NCBI GenBank assembly: GCA_030141605.1
Contig: JAQGDQ010001591.1
Span: forward strand, 1-33,402
Reading direction: 5' to 3'
Origin: Tubiluchus corallicola
Lineage: Eukaryota; Priapulida; Priapulimorpha; Priapulimorphida; Tubiluchidae
Length of the DNA stretch: 33,402 bases
This document shows, in pieces, positions 11,987-22,525 of this stretch. Under the pieces are notes generated by a model. The model made no database searches and was not told the DNA's origin. It saw only the letters and a program-made list of their open reading frames with translations. How positions within the stretch are numbered: the stretch's first letter is position 1; each line of letters starts with the position of its first letter. The position numbers and the translations under genes were made by a program.

Positions 11987-12485
11987 GCACTTTCTTGTGT
12001 ATGTGTAAGGAGGAAAGAGTTACACCTTTCTTGTGTATGTGTAAGGAGGAAAGAGTTACACCTTTCTTGTGTATGTGTAAGGAGGAAAGAGTTGCACTTT
12101 CTTGTGTATGTGTAAGGAGGAAAGAGTTGCACTTTCTTATGTATGTGTAAGGAGGAAAGAGTTGCACTTTCTTGTGTATGTGTAAGGAGGAAAGAGTTAC
12201 ACCTTTCTTGTGTATGTGTAAGGAGGAAAGAGTTGCACTTTCTTGTGTATGTGTAAGGAGGAAAGAGTTGCACCTTTCTTGTGTATGTGTAAGGAGGAAA
12301 GAGTTACACCTTTCTGGTGTATGTGTAAGGAGGAAAGAGTTACACCTTTCTTGTGTATGTGTAAGGAGGAAAGAGTTGCACCTTCTTGTGTATGCATAAG
12401 GAGGAAAGAGTTGCACTTTCTTGTGTATGTGTAAGGAGGACAGAGTTGCACCTTTCTTGTGTATGTGTAAGGAGGACAGAGTTGT
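11987..12485. repeat. Minisatellite, 14 copies of a 35/36-bp unit
   Basis: Each unit contains CTTGTGTATGTGTAAGGAGG followed by AAAGAGTT(A/G)CAC. Fourteen AAGGAGGA-type cores occur at intervals of 35 or 36 bp, the difference being ACCTTT versus ACTTT at the junction. Copies are nearly identical, which suggests recent expansion. The array lies between the divergent DUF268 gene and the Mab-21 exon, and may sit in the first intron or promoter of DUF268. Confidence 0.97.
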
Positions 12486-12546
12486 ATCATCATCATAAAA
12501 ATTGGCTGGCTTCCAACACTTAGTATTTAACATCTCTATATTTCAG

Positions 12547-12734
12547 GTGTTGCCCTTGTGGCAAAATACCGCTTCTACTGGAGTCTGAAATATGGCTTCG
12601 CAGATCATGCTCTATTGGAGGGAATCGACGCTGATGGAGGATGTAGGAAAAAAGTTTTGAGGATTGTTAAAATGCTAAAAAATGATTTCTTTTGCAAAAC
12701 AACAAAACCAGTTTTGAACAGCTATATGATCAAG
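12547..12734 (+). CDS. Mab-21/cGAS-like gene, penultimate exon seen
   Basis: The acceptor is CTATATTTCAG|GT (phase 1 in) and the donor ATCAAG|GTATTC (phase 0 out), giving 62 full codons. The protein contains YWSLKYGFADHALLEGI, then CRKKVLRIVKMLKND and LNSYMIK. This is the start of the C-terminal helical lobe of Mab-21-domain proteins, where family members have WxLSFSxAExxLL, a basic CRxKxLRxLK helix and SYHLKT. The nucleotidyltransferase core (the GS motif and metal-binding acidic residues) would lie in upstream exons, which I did not find. Animal members include cGAS and cGAS-like receptors of innate immunity as well as developmental Mab-21 proteins; the lobe alone does not decide between these. 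Confidence 0.85.
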
Positions 12735-14091
12735 GTATTCTGCGGTTCATATTTGTGACTTTGCCAGACTAAAAATAAGACTAATAACATATAAACTGTA
12801 GCTAACTCTAGTAGCATTTTTAATCTTAAAATTACTTTTGTCACTAAAAGTTTCAAGATAGCGTATATGTGGCAGGTTGCCAGGCGCTCTATGGTTGTAC
12901 AAAAGCAACTACGAATAAACGTAAATTCATTAAAGCAAAACCAGAAAACCAGGTCCAATCCTAAACTGTAAGTCAAAACAATCTACTCTTTAAAATACTT
13001 AATTGAAACATACTTTTTTCAAAAAATCACTTACGTGAAAGAATTATTACCAAATAACACAATTTCACGTTCGCGCCACTAGTTTTGCGCTGTTACATGC
13101 ATTTCGCCATTCGCTAGTTAGATGGACACTAGCGCCTGCATTTCAGAAATGCATAACAGGTGCTGTACCTCTCAGTTTAGATGTGTTAGTTTCATGACGA
13201 ACTACACAAAGTTCGACAGCTCATGTGTCAGCACAGCGGTAAATTGGAAATTTGACTTTTTATCTTAAACTTGCCTAGTTTTAGTACAACACACTGAATA
13301 TCTTACACCAACACTGTACTTCCATTTTGGCTTTCGCAAACACGTGCAACACGCTCGTGGAATATTTTTGATGTTAAAAATTATGTTAGTTTGTGATGTC
13401 ATCACTAGTTGGGTTCGCCCGCCATTAATTAAGATTTTAATCTATTATTCAATTATCAGAAACCTTTTGCAGTATTAATAGTGTTAAAATGTGTACTTTT
13501 ACCGTATTTGAAAATGGGGTAGTATGTGAAAAATCATCCTGTCTTCCTTTAAACAATTGAAATCCAGTACAACAAATAAAAACCGCATTCAATTGAAACT
13601 GCGCTCATGTTATAATTCTTAAAACTTTCGCACGACGGCGCTTTTTAGTCTAAAGCTTGACTATAGCTCCCAAGTATTGGGGTGTTCTGTTAAGGAAATT
13701 TTCATTGGTAAACTGGGCTTAAAAGAGAAGCTCTGTAACTCTTCCACCAGTCAGACTGTCTCTGGGCGACATGGTTCAACACGTGATAAATACACTAAAT
13801 TTTCTGATTTCCAAACTTCTCATTGTGAAAGCCTTGACCTTTGACCTACATTTATTAACTCCTTATGTGATTCTCATGTGAATCTAACATTTCATTTACA
13901 TGTTGCGTCTTCATGCCCTTCAAATTACCTTTTCTTCCTGCACCTGCACATTTCTCTTTATTTGCCTTATTGGGCCCGACCTCTACAAGTTCAAATTGGA
14001 CAGATCCAATAATTTATTAATCTTCTTTTTCTTTTTAATCATATAAATACTTTCGTCATAATGTATGTATGTTTGTTATGTTATAATTTTT

Positions 14092-14126
<35 letters not shown>

Positions 14127-14198
14127 GATCATGATCATGATTATGATCATCCTCTTGATCATCATCATCAGCAGCAGCATCAGCAGCATCAGCATCAT

Positions 14199-14230
<32 letters not shown>

Positions 14231-14819
14231 GCATCATCATCATCATCATTATCATTAGTATTCTTTATTGCTAAAATGTTAAATGCAGTGTAAACATAAA
14301 ATTAAAATCATATTTACATTAAAAACTGTGTGTAACCAGTTTAGAAAACAAATACTGTCATACACTTAAAAGTAAATTGAGATCATAATTTTATACAAAA
14401 GAATTGGAAGAACTGCAATGTAACACAAAACGTTAAGAATTAAATCATAAATATACATCAATACAAGTAGCAAAGAATTTTATAATATGTAGAAAATACA
14501 CAACACGTGGATATTGAGAAATACAAGCACTCAATAGCTTTTGTAGAAGAAAGTATTTATGCAAAGATATGAGTTATTTATGTAAAAAGGTTTGGTTCAT
14601 TGCTGTTTCAGTGTTACGTATAAATTTATTGCTTTTATAGTTTGGGCGATTATAGTTTTACGTAGAGGATCCCTTTTAAACGAGTTGACAGTTTGTGCAA
14701 TACAATAAATTGAACTGAACTCAAGTTTTACTGGCTGTCTTACGTAATGGCTGCGGCCTTGTGTAACGGCAGCTAACATAATATATAATGAATCCATTAT
14801 ATCCACTATCCATTTGCAG
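12735..14819 (+). other. Intron of the Mab-21-like gene
   Basis: GTATTC...TTTGCAG borders a 2.1-kb intron that keeps the frame in phase 0. Apart from the trinucleotide array near 14090-14258, I see no feature in it. Confidence 0.75.
14090..14258. repeat. Compound ATC/ATG/CAG trinucleotide microsatellite
   Basis: Runs of CAT, GATCAT and CAG follow one another inside the intron. The polyhistidine, polyglutamine and polyisoleucine frames over it are artefacts. Confidence 0.95.
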
Positions 14820-15101
14820 ACTGTGCTGTTCTGGGAGTGTGACAAACTCGGGACGAGAAGCATTGCATGGAACCAAGATCATCTGGAAGAAAGAGTAATT
14901 GGACTCATCAACCGTCTCTTGCAGTATCTAAAAAATGGCTGTGTACCCATGTACTTTGATAACAAAGTAAATCTACTAGCACGAAAGCAAAGCCAGTCTG
15001 ACAAAGATGCATTAAGAAGCGAGATTCGCAATATTGAACTCTATGTAAGGGATCCAATAGGGCACATCGACCAAGTCTTACAAAGATGCATTAAAAAGTG
15101 A
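14820..15101 (+). CDS. Mab-21/cGAS-like gene, last exon seen
   Basis: The acceptor is TATCCATTTGCAG|ACT in phase 0, so the previous SYMIK joins TVLFWECDK, the conserved SYHLKTxLxWECEK junction of the Mab-21 fold. The exon codes 93 residues. RVIGLINRLLQYLKNG, VPMYF and NLLARK match the last helices (family: CPxYFxPxxNLL). The tail reads SDKDALRSEI and stops at TGA 15099-15101. A similar word, YKDALKSEI, appears in the next frame just before that stop. An open frame coding a membrane segment then follows, so the original C-terminus may have been longer (see 15061-15339). Confidence 0.85.
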   Translation, partial: TVLFWECDKLGTRSIAWNQDHLEERVIGLINRLLQYLKNGCVPMYFDNKVNLLARKQSQSDKDALRSEIRNIELYVRDPIGHIDQVLQRCIKK

Positions 15102-15339
15102 GATACCATGGGGCAAAATTGCTATTGGAGTTGCTATTGGAGCTGGTTGTCTTGTAGCTGCTCATGCCATAACCAGCGACGGTAGTGGCGGTGGCAGTGG
15201 CGGCGGTGGTGGTGGTAGTGCTGGTGGTGGTGATAATATTCTTGGTAGTGATAGTATTGGTAGTGATAGTGGTGGTGGTGTTGGTCGTAGTGGTGGTAGT
15301 AGTTTTGTTGGTGGTGGTGGTTATAACGTAATGTTTTAA
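15061..15339 (+). other. Shifted-frame membrane segment and glycine-rich tail
   Basis: This frame is open for 92 codons between TAG 15058-15060 and TAA 15337-15339 and has no early start codon. It reads YKDALKSEIPWG, then a hydrophobic helix of about 20 residues (KIAIGVAIGAGCLVAAHAI), then a glycine/serine-rich tail built on GGT and AGT codons. It overlaps the end of the Mab-21 exon in another frame. It may be the true C-terminus, reached if one frame break is resolved, or a lost tail. No workable intron joins the frames: the donor GTAAGG at 15045 has no acceptor at a usable distance that keeps the frame open. Confidence 0.45.
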
Positions 15340-15357
15340 TGTAATTGCATAAGATAC

Positions 15358-15605
15358 CATATCTTTTGACTAAATTTCAATCGTGCTGTATTGTATCTCG
15401 TACTGTAATTGTTTAAGCTACTGGCAATATTTGACTAAATGTCAATCATGCTGTATTGTATCTCGTACAGTAATTGCTTAAGCTACTGGTAATTTTTGAC
15501 TAAATGTCAATCATGATGTATTGTATCTCATATCGCAATTGCTTAAGCTACTGGTAATTTTTGACTAAATGTCAATCGCAATTGCTTAAGCTACTGGTAA
15601 TTTTT
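15358..15605. repeat. Minisatellite, about 64-bp unit, four copies
   Basis: TTTGACTAAATGTCAATC begins each unit near 15364, 15428, 15495 and 15560. The units continue with GTATTGTATCTCGTAC and TTAAGCTACTGGTAA. The fourth unit has an internal deletion. The array lies in the 3' flank of the Mab-21-like gene. Confidence 0.9.
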
Positions 15606-15606
15606 T

Positions 15607-15612
15607 AATAAA
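15607..15612 (+). other. Candidate poly(A) signal AATAAA
   Basis: A canonical hexamer about 500 nt after the Mab-21 stop and 270 nt after the shifted-frame stop, just past the minisatellite. No nearer canonical hexamer was noticed on this strand. Confidence 0.4.
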
Positions 15613-15821
15613 TATTAGTCATGAGTAAGAGTGAGACTGAATTATTCTATACTAATTAATTACGCACGTTATTTAAGCAATAAGCGCAACAAGTTGGATA
15701 ACATTAGGTCAATTCTTATACCGTGTCTGTACTATACGCACTTGTAGTTACTGGTCAATGACATCAGATGCATCATTTATTAGGATCGACGTTAACAACT
15801 GTGTGCGGCCAATAAACCATT

Positions 15822-16215
15822 GTACTCATTTCCTTACTTCCTGGAAAGAGCAATGACCAGCTACACAGTTCTTAGGAACCGTTACTCATTTCCTTACTTC
15901 CTGGAAAGAGCAATGACCAGCTACACAGTTCTTAGGAACCGTTGCTCATTACTTACTTCCTGGAAAGAGCAAGGACCAGCTGTACACAGTTCTTAGGAAC
16001 CGTTGCTCATTTCTTACATCCTGGAAAGAGCAATGACCAGCTATACACAGTCCTTAGCAACCGTTGCTCATTTTCTTACATCCTGGAAAGAGCAATGACC
16101 AACTGTCCACATTCTTTAGAAACTGTTGCTCATTTCTTACTAGTAATGACCAACTGTCCACAGTCCTCAGAAACTGTTGCTCATTTCTTACTTCCTGGAA
16201 ACAGCCTAGCATCTG
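15822..16215. repeat. Minisatellite, about 60-bp unit, about seven copies
   Basis: The word GCTCATTTCTTAC(T/A)TCCTGG followed by AAAGAGCAATGACCA and a CACAGTTCTTAGGAACCG block repeats every 60-62 bp. The sixth copy has an internal deletion and the last is partial. Confidence 0.93.
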
Positions 16216-16471
16216 CATAATCCCGACCACGCAGCCGATCAGAAAGCAGCTGCACTGGCCAGTGAAACTGACCACTGATCAGAGAATCACTGGGAAACAG
16301 TTGTAAAGACAGAACTGATGCCAGAGACTAAAAATAGATATTGACCACTAACCAGCAAGTCAGCAGATGACCATTGCCAAGGTGACAAACGAACGATTCT
16401 CTGCTGTCAGGCAGATCATTCTAAGAATAGAATTGATGTCATGAGCTAAAAATAACGCACTCACTGAGGCG

Positions 16472-16479
16472 TATATAAA
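16472..16479 (+). promoter_or_regulatory. TATA-like box with adjacent E-box
   Basis: TATATAAA followed at once by CAGCTG resembles a plus-strand core promoter, but no gene is seen after it. The interval 16216-18250 otherwise holds only AT-rich sequence, a CAA run at about 17942-17964 and a G9 run near 17811. It may belong to an unrecognised transposon. Confidence 0.2.
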
Positions 16480-18257
16480 CAGCTGCAGAATGCTAGAGAG
16501 AGGATTGTAATTTAGACACGTGTGCTCAAATTATGTGTATTAACTGTACCAGGCAATGCTTATCCGTGCACTTAACAATGCCTCTCTGCCCCATCTATTG
16601 CAATAGTAACAGTTTTAACAGCTAGCTAGAACCTTACCTAGTTCATTTTTGTCATTCTTAAGCAAGATCCCACTAGTAAATCACTCTATGCACAGACTAG
16701 AGCATAATTAAGTAAAGTCCACATAAAACAACTGAAGTTACTGAACAGCTGCGGCAGGCGAATTTGCTTTACCCACACGTCTTAGTTAAGACGCGCTACT
16801 GTAGTATACTTAACCTTTGACCTACAGCAACTGCGCGTGCGCACAATGAAACAGTGAGAAGACCAATAGCCAGGAAATCCAAATTCTAATTAAAATTTAG
16901 TATGCATTGTTGCCAAACAATGTTAATGACAAAGTTTTCTATTACACAAATAACAATAAAAATGAAAACATCAAAACCATGGAACACATTTGAAAATTTC
17001 GCCTTATTAAATATATAAACAGCCCAGTGTGCCTTTTAATGTGCAAATTCAATAGCTTTTTTGAACAGTTTTAACAATGCAGTTTTTTTACGGCACGCGG
17101 GTAAATCTTGAGGACAAGAGTTTTCAAGTTTTTTACGTACGAATTGCCCAATTTATGCTCAACTTTGACATAATTATATTTGAAAGAATATACTTCTTTA
17201 TACTTCTTTTCGGAAAGTGGAAATTTGTATTTTATGGTGGCTGTGTGTTACTTCAGTTGGTCATTGTTCTCTCTGTTTACATGATTCGGTTTTTCTGCTT
17301 TCTTCTGCTTTTTTTCTGCTTTTTTGTAGGATTAACTGAATTGCTGAGAAGTATAACTTTGAAATCAAAGTTGCTTTATTGACTATACGATCAATTGTTC
17401 TTTATGTAAGTGTTATACCTACATATCTGTCAAGCTAAACTGCAATACAGTCATACCCTGTTTTTGACCATAATTAGTTCCTAAAAAGTGTTTGAAAACC
17501 GATTTGGTTGAGTACCATTTATTCCCATAAGAACTAATGTGAAAGCAAATAATCCGTTCTCAAGCACTAAATGAACTATAAAGTATTACTAAAACAAAAT
17601 ATAATAATGCAAAAATGTTTATTCAAACAGTAGATATGATATAATTGATAAGAAAAACATGATATAATTACTTAGAAAGAAAAACATAATTGTTCATGAA
17701 AAAGCCGAAAAATTAAGCGTAGAAAGCAGTTGACGATACAAGTTCAACATAGAAGGATTGATTAAAAAGTTTATAGTCTACGCAAGTCTTTAATGTCTTC
17801 GCAAATGCGGGGGGGGGACAAAAGTCAAGAAAAGAAATCTTCAAAATATTTAACCTGCCAGTTTATGCATGGTCGTATATATTCGTTTAAATCACAAATA
17901 ATGATTTTCTTTATTTAACAACAACTTTTTTTTATTTAACACACAACAACAACAACAACAACAATAAAATAATAATCGATTTTTTACAAAATTACAGTCC
18001 TGCAATACTACACATTACTTAATTTTTTTTTGCTTTTTTTGGTGAAATGAAACATTATATTAATTATTTTCTAAAATTTATTCAGCTTTTAATTTACTAA
18101 TCCTGGTATTTACATTTTAATCTTGTAATTTTTTATTCATTGTGTTTTGTTTCACTTTAGTATTGTATTTGTATTTTACATTATCTTACTTGCAGGAATA
18201 AAAATTTGAATTGAAATTAAGTTGAATGAATTGAATTTAGTTTAGTTTAGTATGAAC

Positions 18258-19217
18258 TTAGGGCAGGATTTAGACATGGGGGGGCCAGGAAGTTTGAGCT
18301 CGGGGGCCAATCAAAGTAAAAATTACATTACAAGGCAATTAGAAAATGATCTAAAATGAATAAAAAACCTCATTTCTTCGAAAACATGTTTACGTTAGCA
18401 AGAGACGAAATCTTCCGATTTTATTTTCCTCAAACTTATTAACTGAATTTTAACTTTAACTACAAATTTTCAGTTTGTAATATAAGCCATAGTGTTTATC
18501 TAAACATGATAAGATTGTCTTTCTATTTTGTGATACTCCCACGCAATTATATTTAATAATATACCAATTTTATAATCATTATAAAGAAAGTTTTTAGCTC
18601 GGGGGCCCAATTAGATTCTAAATGAACCACCAAAGTTTGATGTTAAATTACATAACGTAAATTCTACTTTGGAATTCTCTACCATTACAGGTTAAACAAA
18701 TCAAGTCCCTATCAGCATTTAAAACAAAATTAAAATCACTAATATTAACCAGATATGAAATACCATCACACCAGTACGACAACATACACACTAATTCAGA
18801 ATTCATATATCCACGGCCATATTAATTAAATCATAGTTTTTTCATTTTTTGTGCATAGTTGTCAACATGTTTGATTTTATTCGTCGTTACTTTCCATTAC
18901 TGCACAGTAGTTTAGATTGCACTGGCGCATTTGCCTTTAGCAGTGTAAGTTTTTATTAACTAACAATGATTGATCATCTCTGTAAAGTTTTTATCAGTGA
19001 TTATCAATGTACTTTAATGGCAAATAAAGATTGTATATATATATATATATATATAGCATAGCTGACATTAGCATAGCTCATGCTGAAATCAATCATTGTA
19101 GTGTTTTGTAATTGTAGTGACATCGAAGCAATAAACGATATTTTTATCAAGAAAATTCTTTGCTCTGGGGCCCGAGGCAACAAATTGCCCTCGATGCCCC
19201 CTGTAAATCCGACTCTT
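18258..19217. mobile_element. hAT-like remnant with GGATTTA ends
   Basis: The left end AGGGCAGGATTTAGACATGG and the reverse complement of the right end (GTCGGATTTACAGGGGGC) are similar inverted termini, each followed by a GGGGCC-rich stretch. TATGAAC occurs just outside both ends (18251-18257 and 19218-19224), compatible with an 8-bp target duplication (7 of 8 matching). No transposase is present. A partial second right end lies near 18595-18620, so the structure is rearranged. Confidence 0.4.
18661..19055 (+). mobile_element. LINE 3' end inside the hAT-like remnant
   Basis: Positions 18661-18825 read 54 codons with LWNSLPLQVKQIKSLSAFK, the usual closing segment of reverse-transcriptase proteins of non-LTR elements (LWNSLPxxIKxxxSLxxFKxxLK), then a stop. 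A 3' flank follows with GGCAAATAAAGATTG and a (TA)n tail at about 19031-19055, as expected for the 3' terminus of a 5'-truncated insertion. Confidence 0.65.
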
Positions 19218-19663
19218 TATGAACCAACAATGATCGGTATTAAATTATGCGACGTAAATTCCTAAATTTTCATCGAATTTCAAAATTTTGGCATTTTTCT
19301 CTTACGAACACGTCTTACGAGGCTTAATATGAAAGATACGTCAAAATAAACATACTTTGGAAACCTATACTTCGAATCAATATACTTACCACTAAGCATC
19401 CGTCAGTTTCCAACCAAATTCATTAACGTTTGAAGAAGTATTCGAAAGTAGAAGTAAATGGTAAGTATTGAAATTCAACCGAGAGCCACACAATAGACAT
19501 TCTAATTAAAGCTGTGCATTTCACTTTTATACATTAGCACTGGTCAATCAAGCGTTGCTTTGTTCTTTAATCATAATCTGGGCAGTGAAAGACGTAATTC
19601 AATATTCTTCTTTCTTACTGCTACAATAGTTATAATTACTATTTAATTACGCATTTTAAGTCA

Positions 19664-20143
19664 ATGTGCATTTTAAGACCAAAAATTGCATCATTTTATA
19701 TATTACCTGTGTGCAAGTCGACCTTAAAATATTAAGATCTTTTACAACAAAGAAATGGGGTACTGCATATACAAAGCTAGGGTTACTCTGTCGCCTGGCG
19801 TTACCACTTAGCTAAACCCCTTTCAATCTGGACAGACAAAGGATCACCGATCAAAAGACCACCAGAAACAAAGGACCACAAAAATGGACTATCAAAATAA
19901 AGATTAGCAGACCCACTCAAATGTCAGCCGAAAAACAAGTTGAAATCTGTACATATTTATGTACAAGTCGAATTTTTGGGAGGCGATTTTAAGGTGAAAT
20001 TTTGGGGGTCGACTTATACTTATGATATGTGTATTTTCGGATCCTGGCCACAATATCTTAGAGTTAAAGGCGTCACAAACAATTATGCGCGATGAAAGGC
20101 CAGGCTGCATTATCATGGATTGTATTGAGGCCCCTCAACATGA

Positions 20144-20189
<46 letters not shown>

Positions 20190-20408
20190 GCGCACACGCA
20201 CCCGCACACACACACTTATACATCGGGTAGGTATAATATACTCGGCCCAGGCACTTGCACGTATCTTACACACTAACACACTAGGCTATTGATTTATTAC
20301 TCGGCCATTGTTGACATCATTTACTCTGGAAGATCTTAACATTTTATGGTCGACTTGTACACAGGTAATATATAAAATGATGCAATTTCTGGTCTTAAAA
20401 TGCACATC
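19664..20408. mobile_element. MITE with about 79-bp inverted ends
   Basis: The left arm (19664-19742) and right arm (about 20330-20408) are inverted copies. Shared words include GCATTTTAAGACC, TTGCATCATTTTATATATTA and CCTGTGT(G/A)CAAGTCGAC. The GTCGACTT(G/A)TAC theme recurs inside near 20012, as in pogo-like elements of many animals; that family assignment is tentative. No transposase is present. Confidence 0.65.
20147..20214. repeat. (CA)n(CG)n(CA)n alternating tract
   Basis: About 68 bp of pure alternating purine-pyrimidine with a CG core, inside the MITE. Such tracts readily adopt Z-DNA. Confidence 0.95.
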
Positions 20409-20435
20409 AACTTGTACATTCTGCTTTGGGTTGAA

Positions 20436-21628
20436 ATCTATACTCTTATATTAATATTCTTGGTATGGGCTTAATATATAAGATTCGAGGCTACAGCCCG
20501 GACGAGGGCACCATTTGCGGCGATCTATATATCAAACGAAAGGTCTCGATCTGGTGTCGTGCCATTGATGGTTTATTTTTCGAATCGGGCCCACCGGGAG
20601 GAACGGGGGGCGAAAAAACCCCCCAAAATGGCCCTTTTTCGGCCGTTTTTTGCAAAAAATTGCAAAAGTTATACGGCTGAGATGTAGAGAACGGGAACGG
20701 GCTGAGGGGGGTACTGGGCATGGATAGATAGCCCGTTCAGCGGTGGGTGTAGTAGGCATATTTAGAATTCCCGAGAGGGCCAGGGCGCCCCGCAACGGGC
20801 GTTTTCCCGGACCCAACTCGCGATTTTTTCGAAATTTTGACCAAACAGCATGCGGGAAAAACGTTTTAGCGTCGCCCGGTGGGACTCTAGGATGGAGATA
20901 TGGGACTCTTTACAAAGAGAAAGGACAGGGCTATACGACGATGTGGGTTGTATTTTAGGGCAGGTCCACCGAGAGGAGTATCGACGAGTTAATTAGGTGT
21001 TTTATTTTCGGCGATTTTCCCTTAGAAAACTGTGAAAATTCTCGCTTAGAAAACTGCGACGCATTCCATTGTGCTGACGTCATCTATACTCTTATATTAA
21101 TATTCTTGGTATGGGCTTAATATATAAGATTCGAGGCTACAGCCCGGACGAGGGCACCATTTGCGGCGATCTATATATCAAACGAAAGGTCTCGATCTAG
21201 TGTCGTCTCATTGATGGTTTATTTTTCGAATGGGGCCCACCGGGAGGAACGGGGGGCAAAAAACCTCCAAAAATGGCCATTTTTCGGCCGTTTTTTGCAA
21301 AAGTTATACGGCTGAGATGTAGAGAACGGGAATGGGCCGAGGGTGGTGCTGGGCATGGATAGATAGCCCGTTCAGCGATGGGTGTCATAGGCCTATTTAG
21401 AATTCGGGAGAGGGCCACGGCGTCCCGTAACGGGCGTTTTCCCGGACCCAACTCGCGATTTTTTCGAAATTTTGACCAAACAGCCTGCAGGAAAAACGTT
21501 CTAGCGGCGCCTGGTGGGACTCTCGGAAGCACATATATGGCTCATCAGAAAGAGGAAGAACGGGGCTACACGATGATGTGGGCTATATTTTAGAAAATTG
21601 CTGAGGCAATGCCATTGTTGTGACGTCA
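20436..21628. repeat. GC-rich tandem duplication, unit about 646 bp
   Basis: The second copy starts at 21082 and shares long near-identical stretches with the first, for example GGCTACAGCCCGGACGAGGG and TTTTCCCGGACCCAACTCGC. It is shorter (to about 21628), lacking a part equivalent to about 20955-21045 and a few bases elsewhere. Both copies end in TGACGTCATC. The GC content is far above that of the surroundings. Each copy has a 71-codon frame of identical length on the plus strand (20743-20958 and 21378-21593). Confidence 0.9.
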
Positions 21629-21957
21629 TCCATTATTGCTTATAGCTTTAATTCAGCAAAAAGTTGCTTTGCGTTAGGTAAGTAAACAAACAGTGGGCAG
21701 GATGTTACGGGCTTTGTGTTATAAATGAGGACTGTGTAGGATGTTCGCGTGTTATTGATTATACGTGGTTTTTTACGCAAAATCTTTTGCGGGGCCTTTG
21801 CTATTTATTATATTATAGCACATAGTTTCAACCTTGTGAAAAATGTTTGGAATGGTTTTGTTGTAATGCTGTGCTGTTGGTGCTTGTGCTATAGGTGTCG
21901 TCATCGTTGCCACCATCATCATCATCAACATCATGATCACCACGTGAGGTGGTGGAT

Positions 21958-22525
21958 TTGATGTGGTGTGGTGGTGGTGTGCTTTGTGTGTTGTGCTATG
22001 GATGGTGCGGTGGGGTGATAGGGTGTGTGGGGTGTGGTGTGGGTAGTGTGGTATGGAGTGGGTGGCGTGGTGTGTGGGTGGGTGTTGTGGTGCAGTGTGG
22101 TGTTATGGTGTGGTGCAGTGCGGTGTGATGTGGCAGAGTATTATAGTGTGGGTGGTGTAGTGTGGTGTGTGGGTGGTGCGGTGTGGTGTGGTGCAGTGGT
22201 ATGGTGTGGTGCAGTGTGGTGTGATGTGGTGGAGTCGTATGGTGTGGGTGGTTTGGTGTGGTGTGTGGGTGGTGCGGTGTACTGCAGTGGTATGGTGTGG
22301 TGCAGTGTGGTATGATGTGGTGGAGTGGTATGGTGTGGGTGGTGTGGTGTGTAGGTGGGTGGGTGGTGTGGTGCAGTGTGGTGTTATGGTGTGGTGCTGT
22401 GCGGTGTGATGTGGTGGAGTATTATGGTGTGGTGTGGTGCAGTGTGGTGTGATGTGGTGGAGCGGTATGGTGTTGTGCAGTGTGGTGTGATGAGGTGGAG
22501 TGGTGTGGTGTGGGTTGTGTGTTGA
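21958..22525. repeat. G/T-rich strand-asymmetric minisatellite
   Basis: GTGGTGTGGTGCAGTGTGG-like units of roughly 40-75 bp repeat irregularly, with very little C or A on the plus strand. The interval 22526-22751 after it shows nothing I recognise. Confidence 0.9.

Noticed and set aside
11875-12533. Repeat proteins with CMCKEERV or LLTHTQE units on both strands
   Set aside because: They are frame readings of the 35/36-bp minisatellite. The unit alternates 35 and 36 bp, so no frame is kept across it by selection.
15045-15060. Mini-intron GTAAGG...CAATAG that would join the Mab-21 frame to the shifted frame
   Set aside because: It would be only 16 nt, too short to be spliced.
17077-17382. 101-codon hydrophobic frame
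   Set aside because: Phe/Leu-rich because of T-rich DNA; no family, no good start context, no neighbouring exon.
17449-17520. Possible transposon end CAGTCATACCCTG
   Set aside because: It resembles the ends of pogo/mariner-type elements, but no inverted partner was found in the following sequence.
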